This document shows positions 46,542 through 59,297 of a stretch of 64,000 nucleotides of DNA, one piece after another. Both the position numbers and the translations under genes were made by a program. Source of the DNA: Verpa conica (taxonomy: Eukaryota > Ascomycota > Pezizomycetes > Pezizales > Morchellaceae); contig JAUFSD010000003.1 of assembly GCA_033030425.1 (NCBI GenBank), forward strand, positions 1,860,001 to 1,924,000. Reading direction: 5' to 3'. Below the pieces are notes generated by a model, which saw only the letters and a list, made by a program, of their open reading frames with translations, was not told the DNA's origin and searched no databases. Each line of letters starts with the position of its first letter. Position 1 is the first letter of the stretch.

Positions 46542-49284
46542 ATGAAAAGATCAGGTTCAAAGGATAAGGACAGGCCGAGCGAAAGAGAGAAGGATGAGAG
46601 TGTCGAAGACGAGGGCCCAGCGTATACCCACCAGCTCCTCAGGGCATGTTACCGTTGTTGGTACTGATATGGCAAGCTTACAGGTGTCAATCTTGTCGCA
46701 AGAAGAAAGCAAAATGCTCACGAGAGCAGCCATGTTCTCATTGCGCTCGCATGAGTTTGTCTTCCTTTGAATAGGCTCGCTTGGAAGACGGCTGAAATAT
46801 TAACCGGATGTCACGCCAGATATTGATTGCCAATACGATGAATCGCGCTCGCGGCCAGGTGTGAAAGCTGGGGTTATCGAATCATTAAGCCAGCGCCTTG
46901 ACACCCTAGAGAAGATGTTTATTGGACAAACTCTTGTAACACGCCAGCTTCTCTCTGCGATTCGAGAGCTCAACCCAAATCTGGGGCCCAGATCCCCTAG
47001 TAATCTTGGGCAGTTGATGGATTCCGAGTCTTCAAAGCCGCTTGAAGCACTCAACATGGAAATCGCTGGTCTAAAAAGGGACCTCATACAAGCCTCGTCC
47101 CCTACGGCTTCCGAACATAGAGAAGGTGGTGGGCCGGTAAAAAGACAGCGTTTGAACAATCATCACGACTGTTCACCTCGGTCATATCAACCCGACCCCC
47201 GAATCAGCTCGCCAGCAAATGATTACCAAAACCGGCGACGACCAACAATTGTGGACCTTCTTGATTGTGAAGACTCTTCACTTCCACCTCCTGATTTAGT
47301 AGATATACTTGTACACCTATACTTTGAACTGATTCATCCATGGATTCCAATTCTACATAAAACGTCGTTCCTACGGCGCCTAGAGTCAACCACGACGCGA
47401 CCGGAACTTTCCACGATCCTCCATGCCATCGTCGCGGCAACGGTTCGGTTCTCGGCGGACAAGCGACTAGAGCGGAAAGAGGTCAGGGACCGATATTTCC
47501 GGATTTCGAGGCAGACAGTGATTTTGAAGAGTATGGAAATGTTTTCTGTCGAGAACTTGCAAGCTCTCGTGATAATTGCTTTCGATACTGTGAGCTCAAA
47601 TCTCTGTTTCCTAATTGTGGATTTTGACTGAGTTTGAATAGATTGGCTCAGGGAGGGGCCCAAAGTCATGGGCCATAGTAGATTCCATGACAAGGACGGT
47701 CGAACATTTACAACTTAGTTTTGAAGACGATGCTGAGGGTAGTACGGAAAACCGTTCAGCGCATCGGTTGATTAGCCGGATGAACTTCTTAAAGCCCTCG
47801 AAGACCTGGACCGAAGGAGAAGAACGACGAAGGGTCTTTTGGAACGTTTTCCTCCTCGATAGGTTCTGTTCAGTCGCAACTGGGTACATCCTCAACACAT
47901 GGAATATATAGAATCTATCCGTCTAGCCAGCTAACATTTACTCATGTCCAGATGGAATACTTCCCTCACGAGTGCTGACGTCCGCCGACGCCTTCCCTGC
48001 GAGGGTGCTATATGGGAAGCCGAGCAGCCTGTGCGAACACGATATTTTGGCATATCAGATAACTCAAATCTTCAAAATATACGACGTGCAAATGGAGGCC
48101 CAATTACCGACCCGTTCCCTGAACAATCAAGTAATTCTGATGGATTCTACTCAGAGGAAGTCATTAATCTTGGTGGATTTGCATATTGCATTGAAGCTAC
48201 TGAATTACTTAGTCAAGTCACTAGGTTCTTCCTGCAGCAAGCAGTTGACTTGAAAGTCCCAGAGGAGGTACAGCAGTGGCTGATGCGCTTCAAGGAGTTA
48301 GATTTAAGGCTAGTAAGGTGGAAATTATTTCTACCTCCACAATGGCGAGAAGCGACAGTCGTGGGTGGGAGGATGGATCCTAATTTGACTTTGGCTCATA
48401 TCACGCATAATACTTCTGTTATTTTGCTGCATCAAGGCATTGCTTACCCATCGATGCAGTGGCAATCATCGTCAATCAAGTTACCATCTTCAAGTTCAGC
48501 AGATACATGTTTGTCAGCGGCCGTCGAAATTACAACCATCACCCAGCAGTACTTAATCCATAACAATGGGTTGACAAATCCTCAATTTGCATTTTGTTTG
48601 TTTGTCTCAGGCCGAGTATTACTTGGTACGTTAATCCATTTATCTGTCTTCCGCAATGAAAAAAAAAAAGTCTAATACAACCGATTCACAGCACACGCTT
48701 CCTTCTACAACACTCAACTCCGACCTGAATTTGTTTCCCTAGTAAAGGCACTCTTCGATATCTCTAAACGCTGGCGTGGCCTCTATCCTGACCACGACAA
48801 CACCTACAACCTCCCAGCAGGCTTTGCTCAACGTCTCCTGCAAGCACAAGCCCAAAGCGACCCTAAGAGCACCTCTTTCAATGACCCCACGACCAATGGG
48901 TCATCAGTTGACATTTCCAAACCGGCCTACTCAGACCACTTCGACTCCGACGAGTTCTTGCAGATGGCCGGTAAGAGTTCGAGTGTCAATGGCAGGACCG
49001 GGGAGCATATAGAGCTGGAGCCACTGGAGCTTGCAAGCCCACCTATGCCACTGTCGTTCCAAGCTCACACTAGTCATGTAGGGAATATGAATAGCCATAG
49101 CTCATATAACCTCGAGCAACAACACAGCGAGCAACAACACTTTGAAAACGGGTACAATGGGGTTATTGAACATCCAGAAGGAGGAATGTTTACAGTAGAG
49201 CAGCTGGCTGAGTTTTCAAACTTGTTTGCAGACCCGCAGTTCTTGGAGTTCGATCGAGTCCTTACATATGGGGGTGGGATATGA
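46542..49284 (+). CDS. Zn2Cys6 fungal transcription factor
   Basis: Exons 46542-46621, 46684-46754, 46820-47589, 47642-47883, 47952-48625 and 48692-49284 give 809 residues. The binuclear zinc cluster is assembled over the first three exons: PACQSCRKKKAKC, then PCSHCARMNIDCQY, matching C-x2-C-x6-C-x5-C-x2-C-x6-C. A short coiled-coil-like segment follows (SLSQRLDTLEKMF). From about residue 205 comes the fungal-specific regulatory domain (VDILVHLYFELIHPWIPILHK, later [21 protein letters not shown]). The last 150 residues are Gln/Ser/acidic-rich and could activate transcription. It acts in the nucleus on CGG-type sites. It is convergent with the GH88 gene, 310 bases apart, and 6.4 kb from the GH106 relic, so control of polysaccharide use is plausible but not shown. 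Confidence 0.9.
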
Positions 49285-49594
49285 ATAGAATAGAAGGGGG
49301 GAGAAACTAAAGGAGGATTTTCATTGAAGTCAAGGTTTATGCAGGCGTTATCGTCATTATGTGTACCTGGTTACTAGGTTAATTTGGGGAAGGAGATTAT
49401 ATCGGTTATAGTAATATATCTGTTATGACTCTTAAAATGGCTTAATATGCTCTTAGGTATCTTGGAGTATTTTTTCTGCTCACCTATTATTTGTAAAGGA
49501 TGAAGTCTCTTGACTGATTGGGTATATACCTAAAAAAAAGACTAGAAACTAGAAACGAAAGTACAAAAATAAAACATTTCTTACAGTACCCATC
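49285..49594. other. Convergent 3' spacer
   Basis: 310 bases between the stop codons of the transcription factor and GH88 genes; A+T-rich, no feature recognised beyond likely 3' ends. Confidence 0.5.
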
Positions 49595-51128
49595 CTACTC
49601 TAGAAGACCCAATGATAATAGCTTGTTTCCCACTTGCAACAAGAAATAATCTGCATATACTAGCCCATGATCAGCCCACCTTCTTGGGGCGTACTCGTAA
49701 TTGTTGATAGTAGCATTCTTCAAGATGGCGTCAAACCCTCCCATGTCGACTTTACCATCCTTCATGAATCTAGCCCGAGGAGACAAAGACATCTTTAGTA
49801 CCGAGTTTAGGATCTTCTTCGCGGCATACAGCCATTCGGCCCCTTCAAGTGGGCCGGAACAGTGTTTGTAAATCTCAAGGAGCCCTGAAATAAATATCAT
49901 TGCAGCGGATGTATCGCGATAGGTTGGGCGGGGTGCATCGAAATCCCTAATCGCGACGTTAGTACCTAAATAACCGGATTGAGAGATAAAAAATACACTA
50001 ACCAATGGGGAACACAATCAGCTGGAAGCCTAGATAGGAAATATCTCGCCAATTTCTTTGAAGCCTGCAAGAACTCCTTTCGCTTCGTCCACCCGTAAAC
50101 TTGGGCAAACCCGAGGACACCCCATGCCTGACCCCGACTCCATGTGCTGTCATCCCAGTAGCCCTGATTGGTAAATTTGTCTTTTACTTTCCCGGTGTAT
50201 TGGTCAAAGTTGACGACGTGGACCGTAGACCAGTCTTCCCGGACATGGTGCTTTAAGGTTGTTAGGGCATGAGTAATTGCAATATTTGATAAGTGGGCAT
50301 CCCCTGTTTTAGATGCAACGTAGAAGAGCATGTCGAGATCTGTCTAATTAGAAACTAGGCCCATAGAGTTTCTTTATCATGAGAACTCACTCAGCATATT
50401 ATCAATGATAACTAAAAAGTCTTTCGATGGATCGTCAAAACGATACCGCTTGGTCCTGCACACATCCCAGCTTCTAATGGCCCCCACCCTTTCATCATAT
50501 CTACTAGCGAGGCTCTCGGCTGCGGTCACCAGTGTTTGAAAGCTTCTATCGTTTCCAGTCAACTCGAAATCTTTCTGAAACGACGGCTGGATCATAAAAC
50601 CCAAGTCGTGTGTGTCTGTCCGCTTTGCTTGAATGTGTAGGTTTTCGGACCACCAGCGACTAGCATATAAAAGCTTGGCTTTATGGACTTTATCATCGGG
50701 GAAGTAGTTTGGGTAAAGCTCTGCCCTTTCGAGGAGAAGGTAAAGACTCCCAGGAAAGAATCCTGATGTCCAGAAATCAATGTCGGTATTTACGTAGGTT
50801 GACCCACCTGGCGGCTGCGTGTATTCGGGGGCGGATTCTGGCGGATTATTCTAAAGAGTCGTTTAACATAGTGTTAAGTGCAGAAGTTGGTTGCAAACAT
50901 TACCTGCCATAATGCCTCAGAGGCTATTCCCCAGATCTTGGCTACTACGTTCTCTGAGAATAGCTCCGGGAGGAGGTTCTCCTGGACTTGGGGCCAGAAA
51001 GGCGAATATTCTATCTCGTTTGAGGCAACTTCGGAACGGAAGGAACCTTTTCGACTCTTTGTCTTTTCGTCGACAGCTGCAATACTAGACGGTGGTGTCT
51101 CAGACAGCTGAGACAAGTTCTCCTCCAT
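49595..51128 (-). CDS. GH88 unsaturated glucuronyl hydrolase
   Basis: Exons 51128-50904, 50850-50391, 50339-50003 and 49946-49595 give 457 residues. The alpha/alpha-barrel marks of GH88 are in place: VNTDIDFWTSGFFPGSL, THDLGFMIQPSF, IIDNMLNLDMLFYVAS (rebuilt across intron 2), YWDDSTWSRGQAWGVLGFA, and VPHWDFDAPRP followed by YRDTSAAM. The Asp residues in THDLGF and IIDNMLNLD correspond, as I recall, to the two active-site Asp of characterised GH88 enzymes. The enzyme removes unsaturated uronic acid from oligosaccharides left by polysaccharide lyases. No signal peptide is visible (MEENLSQLSET), so it should act inside the cell on imported oligosaccharides. It looks intact. No lyase lies in the window. 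Confidence 0.9.
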
Positions 51129-53728
51129 AGTTGTTGAAACAGGTGTCTGAAGAGGTGACTGAATGTCGACTACTCCTTAGTACGGTGTGTCAGTTTTCTA
51201 GGTATCACCCTACTATAATAAAAAGCAATGAGCCGTTGATACATACCTGAATCACGAGTCTCTCTTTCAGATATTGCCTATTATTGAGTCTTATTAGTGC
51301 TAAATCTCGGTATTACATTTAGGATCAGCGAGATACACATACCAGTTCATCGGGTATACACATCTCTGCCGTGCTAGAAAATGACATTTTCTCCACTGGC
51401 GACTTTGGTTTTCTTTGCAATTCTCTATTCATATCTCCAAATCTTCCGGCTTTCAATATCCCACGAAATTCCCTTGTCCAAGAAACAGAGCGGAAGAATA
51501 TATATGCGAATCAAGATAGTTACCTTACTACAAGATTATACCGAAAATCTTAAAAGAGAATAAAATATAAAAAATTTCGGTAACCAATCTGATATTAGTA
51601 ATAGGAGAGAAGGCATACTCCTATGAGCGGAGGCCATCCGGACTTCTTCCCCTCGAGGGTCCAGGTTCTCTGGGGCATCTCCGGGGCATCTACCGGAGAT
51701 GCTCCGGAGGATTATGTAAGCAGGGGTTGGATCTGGTGACCCCTCATCTCGCTTTCTGCACTGCGGAGATGATCTGTCGATCTTTATACTGAGACCCTAA
51801 TAAAATCTACTGTACCTACTCCCCCAAATATATTAGCCAATATTGGGGGACGAGTGGAAAGTCGTGCGCAAAAGCTGCGATGGAACTGCCAAGAATTATA
51901 TTAATCCATATCTAAAATGAAGGCTCACTATACGCTGGCTATAACGATAAATAGATACCAATTATAGATTCATATGTTCTAGAAGACCGGATAAACTCCC
52001 GGATCGCCCTTGCAGAAGCCCTAAACCTCCTACTAAATAAAACATACGGATATCCGCCTCTCATACGCGAGTGATGTTGTATGAATCACGACTTTAGTTA
52101 TCTTCAAGCTGTAGGAGTAGGAAGCATGTTTATTTTACTTAACCAGATGAAAGATCTCCTAGAATAATTTCTGTCTCAGGAGTTGGGGAATCTGGCTGGT
52201 AGCAGGGATATGTAGTTATTTCAAGAGATTACCTCATTTAGCCTTGTTGCTATATCAATTAATTAAACTCAAATTGCTCAACGGTAGTGTGAACCGGGGA
52301 GGTAAGATAAATATCACCTTTGAATATAGGTTTGGGGTATTTGAGACTTTACTTTAGAAGACGTACTAGGAATGTGAGTATATATTTTGTGTGTTCATCT
52401 CTTAGTATGCAACTATGTGATATGGCAACTGGTCCCCTACTTCGGGAAGCTACGAGATGGTCAACTAGCTAGTCATGGTGATTGGCTTTAGTCAATTAAG
52501 ACAAGATCTTATTAACTCCGACAGGATTGCACTTGGGAAGCTACTGATAATAGCACTAGTAGCCGACTGGAAGGCCGGCAGAGACCGAACCCTCCTCTTT
52601 CTCCTCCTTCTCTGAATAGTATGCCTTTATTAGGCTATTATAAGAGACAGGAATAAAAGAATTAGGACTCCTATAACGCTTTCAAAGCAACACTCCTCTC
52701 TTGCTTATTTCCAACACTATCTACCTACACATCTATCATATGTTTTTGAATTACACAAACTGTTCGGCTGTTGGCCCTTGAGAAATTCAGCGCTAATACT
52801 AACTTTACTCTTCTGTTTGTATTGGCAGCGCTGCAGCGGGGCATAGGGCCCTAGCTCCTCCGCTGCCCGCTCCATAATTTCCGGTTGGATGAGACGTACT
52901 ACATATCAGGTGCTATCTATCATGGTGGGGTCTTATTTCTCTGATACGCTTCTTCATTTGTCTCTTGTTTAAACCGGGAAGATATTTTTAGTACGCCTCG
53001 CCAAAAATACAGAAAAATAGGCTTCGAGGTGCGGCTCATCGAACGATATCAGATACTACTTCACCGCAGCTTTCAAGGCCGAGAGCTATCTTTTTGTGCG
53101 TCTTTTCTTGTGTCAGTCATATACTATTATAAAAAACTACTTCTTTTCTGTGAAGTGTCTATAATCAGAAGAAAATAACACTTATGTAGATGGCTTCGGA
53201 CCCGACCCAGACCAGCAACCAAAACGCTACGAGAGATGAGATACTCACATTATAAACTATATATCAAGTGAAGTAGGAGCGATCAAGATTCCATACACTG
53301 TAGCCTGTGAGCAATGATCCCACGATATATCACTCGTAATCACTCATCAGTTTATCACATGCTACCGGGGAACATCATCCTACATCAAGCGTAGTGACAT
53401 CTGACTTATGTTATGTTAGATTCCCCTTTCCAGTACGTACCATAATTAAGCGAAATTATAATCTATGAGCAGCCATGCATGCATGGCCAAAGCTGGTCGA
53501 GATACTGCCCCACCTTACCCCAGTACTCGCTAGGCCAGCGGGTATATCAGCAGTTAACTTAGTAATATTAGCCCTAGCGGTTACGTTATGTGGGGTAATC
53601 CCAATGTCTTCAGTACTTAATGTTGACTCTTCTCCCAATTAGCTTTTCTACTTAGGTAGAAAATCGGCTCACTAGCATTCGCTCAAGAGCCTAAGCATGG
53701 TTTCTGGTAGACGCTTTGGTTTATCCTA

Positions 53729-54854
53729 TCCCATGGTCTGTAGCAACGTGGTTTCGCACGAAAATTCGTGCGAATTCTCATTGCAACAAACACAATTTCT
53801 AGCCAATAATGAAACACCCCCTATGGTCCTGTAATTGTGTCCTTAACATGATGTTGCTTAGATGGCCTACAATCTATTTTTTTCGATTTTGTTTGACTAT
53901 AAAAACTACTTGTGAAGTTGGGGTAAAATAGACCTCCCCCACCACAACCATAGTGTTCGTCATAGGGGGGTCGGTCCCCCAAACTCACCGGGAACCGTGC
54001 TAAGAAACCGCCCCAAACCGCCCTATTCCCGGCTGGGTCGGGTTTGCCCTTTAAAAAACCCCCATTAATCGAAATTTAACCTAATTAACTGCAGTGGGCC
54101 CCCCGCCGGTTACCCCCTTATTGAGGCGGTTCCTTCACTAAAAATCAGGCCCCGAACCCGGGCTGAGGTGGGTTCATAGGCGCAGAAACCGCCCCGAATC
54201 GCCCCATGACGAACACTACATTTAGAACTTGGTTCCCTATTTTTCTCTGGTGCCTTGATACAGCTCTTATCAGTTCCTTTACTGCTTTTAGTGATATTGA
54301 TACTACCATTAAAGATATTCCACATAAAGAATTCCGGTTGTAGGTTGCTTGGGATTTGATTTTGGAGGTGGCACGGGAGGTGGAGGTGGAAAGAACACAG
54401 GAGGTGGAAGTGGTTGCTGTGGGGAACAAAAAGCGCAAGTCAATCATTGATGCTACAAAGCACCTCATCAAAATAACCAAGTACATAACCAAAACAACAG
54501 ATATACCTGTATGCCATGGCAACCGCGAGCACCTCCCTGAAGCCCATAAGGGACAGGCAGAGGAATGTTGATTGTGTAGATTTAAAATTAAGGAAGCTAC
54601 AAAGACTAACCCTCTCTAGGAGTGGGTCCTTTCCAGGAGGAATTAAGAGGGTATACAACACATTGGAAGTGCTCTACATGTGAATTACCTCTATGTGTTA
54701 ATTCCTCACGCAATTTTTTTACAGAATTCCATAGACTCTAGGTCTCATTTGTAGTTAATTAATTTATAGGACTTATTTTGTTGTTATTTTGCTGTGTTGC
54801 CATGGACCTAAATTCACACGGTTTTTCGTGCGAATCGTATTACAGACCATGGGA
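53729..54854. mobile_element. Outer inverted-repeat DNA element, about 1.1 kb
   Basis: Left end TCCCATGGTCTGTA and right end TACAGACCATGGGA are perfect 14-base inverted repeats, flanked by TA (53727-53728, 54855-54856); an AT duplication with CCCATGG ends reads equally well. Just inside both ends lie further inverted copies around TTCGCACGAA; on the left these form a perfect 10-base stem, TTCGCACGAA-AA-TTCGTGCGAA. No transposase motif was found in its short frames (54356-54571 plus, 54145-54661 minus), so it looks non-autonomous or degenerate. A second element is inserted at 53953-54216. Confidence 0.72.
53953..54216. mobile_element. Inner nested MITE, 264 bp
   Basis: Ends GTGTTCGTCAT and ATGACGAACAC are perfect 11-base inverted repeats with TA on both sides (53951-53952, 54217-54218). 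The similarity extends inward through G-rich stretches (ccgccccaaaccgccc on the left, accgccccgaatcgcccc on the right, in the same direction). Unlike the surrounding DNA it is G+C-rich. No coding capacity. Confidence 0.72.
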
Positions 54855-55931
54855 TAAGTCACCCAAAATAGCAGAATTAATACCGACGATACCATACCGA
54901 TAATATCTAGAGCTAGCACCCCCTTTTATTCAGTCATGAAACCTCAGTAACACCCGAAGGATATTCCCACCCCAGCTAAAGCAGAGACCTTCCATTTCAT
55001 GAACCCGATTTCCACTCCGACTCTTAATTCAGAATATCAACTACTACCGATACCACCGAAACATCAAACACCCTTTTCTCTCTCAGAAGATATCTACCAC
55101 AGAAGACCAAGTAGCTTAATCAGGGCGGAACTATACATACTAGAGAAATCCATTACTTAAAACAGCCCTATTAGCCGAGACTATACAACAGAAAGACGAA
55201 TCTGTGATCTCTATGAGGGTTTCAAATCCTAAGCGCTAGAGAAGACCTCAAGAAAGTCGCATAGCGGAGTCTTACCAGCTGTCGTAACCCGGAAGACTCA
55301 AATCTATACCTAGATGTATACATAGTACGTCTCGAGTTACTTTTAGGCGGTCGTTGGTACCGTAAGTTATTTGACTGGGGGTCTAGTCTACTAGGCTTAT
55401 TTCGAGATTTGGTAATATCTTAGAGCTTTAACGTAATACTAAATTTGGATACATATTGACCTGAATTGCTAGTATAGTAAACACTTTTACAGCCTGTGGA
55501 TATGTGTCTTAAATTGGGACTTTGTTGTATAAACACCTAGTGATAATAAAAGTAAATCATTACATGAAGTAGAGACCAGTAATTAGTCTTATAACCTATT
55601 ATCCTTAGATAAGTATTCTTGGAACGGAAGTGTACTGAACATACTAGATTATACTATGTAGCGTGTTCTATGAAGTGAGTATGTTTGGCATATTGTAACT
55701 CATCCTAAGTAGCCCTAGAGTGGACCACACTAATCTATATGCTCTAAGAAAAAAAAGCACGGGGCGTAAGAGTCTAACTACAAGATTTACAAAAACTCCC
55801 ACCGTAGTCAAATAATAACCGAGTGATATTTGATGATACAATCACCATAAATATTCCAAGATTTAATATGCCCCTAGTCACCTCTAAGTATAGAACCTAT
55901 ACCAAAAAACACCCTTTTACATACCACAAAA

Positions 55932-58678
55932 TCACACATCCCCATCCATCTCAATAACCCAATCCCAAAACGTAAAATCACCCAACTCCACACCGCCCAC
56001 ACATTCCTCAAAAATCTTTCCTATCTCCGCCAAAACCTCATTCCCCGGTAATCGCTTCCCCATTGACTCCAAGTCTAGCGCTAATTTCATTACACTAGTA
56101 TGCGCAGTCGTTTGTCCCACTGGGGGTCCTAGCGGCCTTGGGAAGTCCTTGGTCCCTTCATCGAGGTTCTCAAACACCTGCATGAAATAGCCCAACAACG
56201 GTAGAAGGTTGAGCGATGCGTACGGAACTTCCCCACTCACGTCCTTCATCAGCGCGCGTTGAAGGGCATAGAGGAAGTCGTCGTCCGTTGGTTCTGATGG
56301 TTGGCTAGGGGTGCTTTTAAGTTTATCACCCGAAACCATGCCGGATTTCTTCATCGCCTGGGTGAGGCTGCTTTCAGCTTTCTTTCTAGCATCGAGGGTA
56401 GTCTTGGTGGTAACAAGAGCAGGGATTCTGTCTTTTGGGAGTTTCTCAGGGATCCAATTCACTTCTTGGAGGCTACGGAGGATACTCTTTTTGTGGAAGT
56501 ACCGGACCTCCGCTCGGCGGTACAGACTTGCCATCTTCTCTCCGCTGTCGAGAAGGTTTCCACCTTTTGTCATACGTTTCTTGCGCGGGTCTGCTAGGGC
56601 CTGCGCCTTTACCCCAGATGCCACCATCCAGGCACTGTAGAAATCTTCTGTAGGCCGTTTTCCCCCGCGAAAAACTTCGGCTTCGAATACGCTTAATAGG
56701 TCCTCCATGATGTTGAGTTTACCCCCTGGGAGGTGGCCGGTTGCGAGTAACATATTGTAGAGATGGAAGATACACAACGCAGCGCCAGATTTATCCCATG
56801 CAGTAATGCCAAACTCAAAGGCGAAATTTATCGCTTCTGTTAACCCTGTTCCGCAAAGCCAAGGGTTATAGACCCACATCCCATTACGGTCTATATACTC
56901 GAACCTAGATAATGGAGCTCCTTTAGCTCGAGAGAGCATACTATCACCAAGGACGAGTTGGACTTCAGTTAATGTTTTTGGGATCTCTTGGAGAGGGTAT
57001 TCGTGTCGTCGCGGTTCACCGTATCGTTCTTGGTCAGCTTCATATTCCCGCATAAGTCCATTTGCCCCGGATATAAACTTCTTGTGGAACGATTCGATCT
57101 CTGCGTACGATATGCTCCATGGCCTTTCAGGCCCGATACGGCCCCCGGTCATGACATCAAAGTTCCAGCCTTTAAATGTGGTCATCGAGTCGAGCATTAT
57201 CTGGGCTTGGAAGACGAGATGTGGTTTGATAAGTTTGGCAAGCGGTGCGTCTTGACGCTTCATCGCTAGAACCGTAATCTCACTGACGAACTCCACTGGA
57301 CCCCAGAGCATACGGTGGGTTTTGCGGCCCATATTTTCCATACCCCAGTCCCAGGTTTCGAGGACTTTAGCTTGAGTATTTCTAGTAAGAATCGTAGAGG
57401 CGTAGGAGTTCACAAGGTCGTATAACCAGAGCATAGAGTAGTCTGAGCGCCACTCCCGGCGTTTCTTTGCGCTGAGTTGGGCTAACTTAATATTCGGGTC
57501 CCATTTTAATGAAGCATACGCAGGGGAAGGTTTCCCGCTTTTATTTTTCCGGTAGTCCGTGATGAAGTTCACTAGGTCATCGTGCGCGTAGACGGAGAAA
57601 TACTCGCGGAAGTCTAGTGTGATGGTTTCCAAGTCACCTAATGGGCCCGATGTTACAATCTTAAGTTTTCCAGCTGCGGCATCTAAGTCACCCCGGCAAA
57701 GCGCATGCACGATAGTCTCGAAGTTGTTGAATTGAGGGAATTCTGCTGCTGTATCAAACTGAAGCTGCTTGACCCTCGCCACAGCGACATTACTAAGAGC
57801 ACCCGCGACAGCAACATGCAATTGCTCCTCTGCGACCTGTTTCCATAGGCTCGATGTATACCTTCATCCACGAAATCAGTAAGCGGACATAAGTATATAA
57901 GAACCCAAGAACCGCACCTCCGTAGCTTCATCACATCTTGAAGGAGACAGAAAGCAGCAAACACAGCTTCCGTCTCGCTCCCTGGATCATCTTTGAGCTT
58001 GAAATCCTCCAACGGCCAATCCTGGGGTTTCGGTACTGGAGCCGCCACGGCTTTCTTCTTCCCTTTCCCTTTACCCTTTTTGTTCTTACGCTGAGACCGC
58101 TGCGGGGCCGCATTCTGGGGTCTCTCGGAGTTGTCAGATGCCTCCCCGTCGGATGATAATTCGTCGACCTCGAGCCCCTCGAAGCGATTCGCAAGTATCT
58201 CGTCCGTTTGGAATATTTGATCCTCCGCCTTTCGCTCCTCCCACTCTAGGCCCCCCAGAACCTCATATGCGGTCTGCAACGCATTGATAAACGCCTCGTG
58301 AGCCTCGTTAGACCTCTTGACATCCTCATCGGGGTTAGACGCATATATGCTAGCCCAGAACTGATATGCACCTGTACGAGCACGGATCACTGAGTTAAAG
58401 AGCTTATATACTGTTTCCGGGACGGGTCTTGCAGATTCCGCAATCAGCTCGGATAATGATACGAGCGAGGCTACTGTGATTTCCGGGCTATTGATTTTCA
58501 GAGATTGCGCTTTCCCATTGTTACCATCGGGCTTCTTTGAGGGTTGAGAAGCTGTGGGAGAGGTCTGCTGCTTTCGTTTCCGTGTGATGTTTGTTGTCGT
58601 GGTGACGATCCAACGGATTATCTGGGCGTTATCTCGTTTATATTCAAGATAAGAGTTACGACTCGGCGGCGATGACAT
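55932..58678 (-). CDS. DUF6604-type protein, 892 residues
   Basis: Exons 58678-57918 and 57849-55932 join in frame. The N-terminal NSYLEYKRDNAQIIRWIVTT resembles the start of DUF6604, a fungal domain with no known function, which extends over about the first 260 residues. Between about 175 and 230 is a low-complexity, acidic then Lys-rich stretch (ELSSDGEASDNSE, then RKNKKGKGKGKKKAV) that could serve as a nuclear localisation signal. The long C-terminal part is alpha-helical, without a motif I can name. Soluble protein, no signal peptide. The family name is assigned from the N-terminal pattern only and needs a profile search; I give no function. Confidence 0.8.
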
Positions 58679-59297
58679 CTCTGCAGCGGTTGTTTGTCGG
58701 GGGGAGAGATCCTGGGGTACCTAGTTTTTTTTTGACAGGAGATACATGTAGGCCATTGGTGATGTCGGTGGCGTATGAGTTGGCAACTTAGCGTGAAGGC
58801 CAGATCTCCATAGTGGGGGGGGGCTCACTGCTGTTGGTTGGATATGTTTCATGAGATTTCGAAACAAAACTCTTCCAATATAAATTCTTTTGGCTCATGA
58901 GGTTTGTCCACTCCTTTTGTGACGGCTGTCGTGCACGTAGGGTTAGGTGAAGCTCAGGAAGATATTTAGTGTCTTGGCACTTTGTGCATAAATTATCATT
59001 CGGTATATTATATTACTAGGACGCCCTGGATCCCATACAGCTTTGCCACCAGTAGCAAGTTAACCTCATGACTCATAAAGTGAAGTTACATGTACCCACA
59101 AATCCCTCTAGCCCTTACGCACGAAGCCCTGTTTTTCAGTACTTCATAGAAGTAAATCCTCCGTGACCTATAGTAAACGTCCATCTAAAAGCTACTAATA
59201 ATTATATCTAAAGCCAACACATAGTGAAACAAAAAAAAGAGCGCCTAAAGAATATCCAGTAATATCACTCCCAATACCACGATAGCCTTGGCTGCAA
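58679..59297. other. Spacer between two same-strand genes
   Basis: About 620 bases carrying the promoter of the DUF6604 gene and the 3' flank of the membrane protein gene. Two TACATGTA palindromes lie here (58743, 65 bases upstream of the DUF6604 start codon, and 59087), and a G-run near 58818. Confidence 0.5.

Larger units (their letters stand above)
51129..55931. other. Gene-free spacer with nested inverted-repeat elements
   Basis: About 4.8 kb. Apart from the element at 53729-54854 with its nested element, it is A+T-rich and shows no gene. A short inverted pair of gcatctccgg and ccggagatgc lies at about 51676-51702. Confidence 0.55.
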
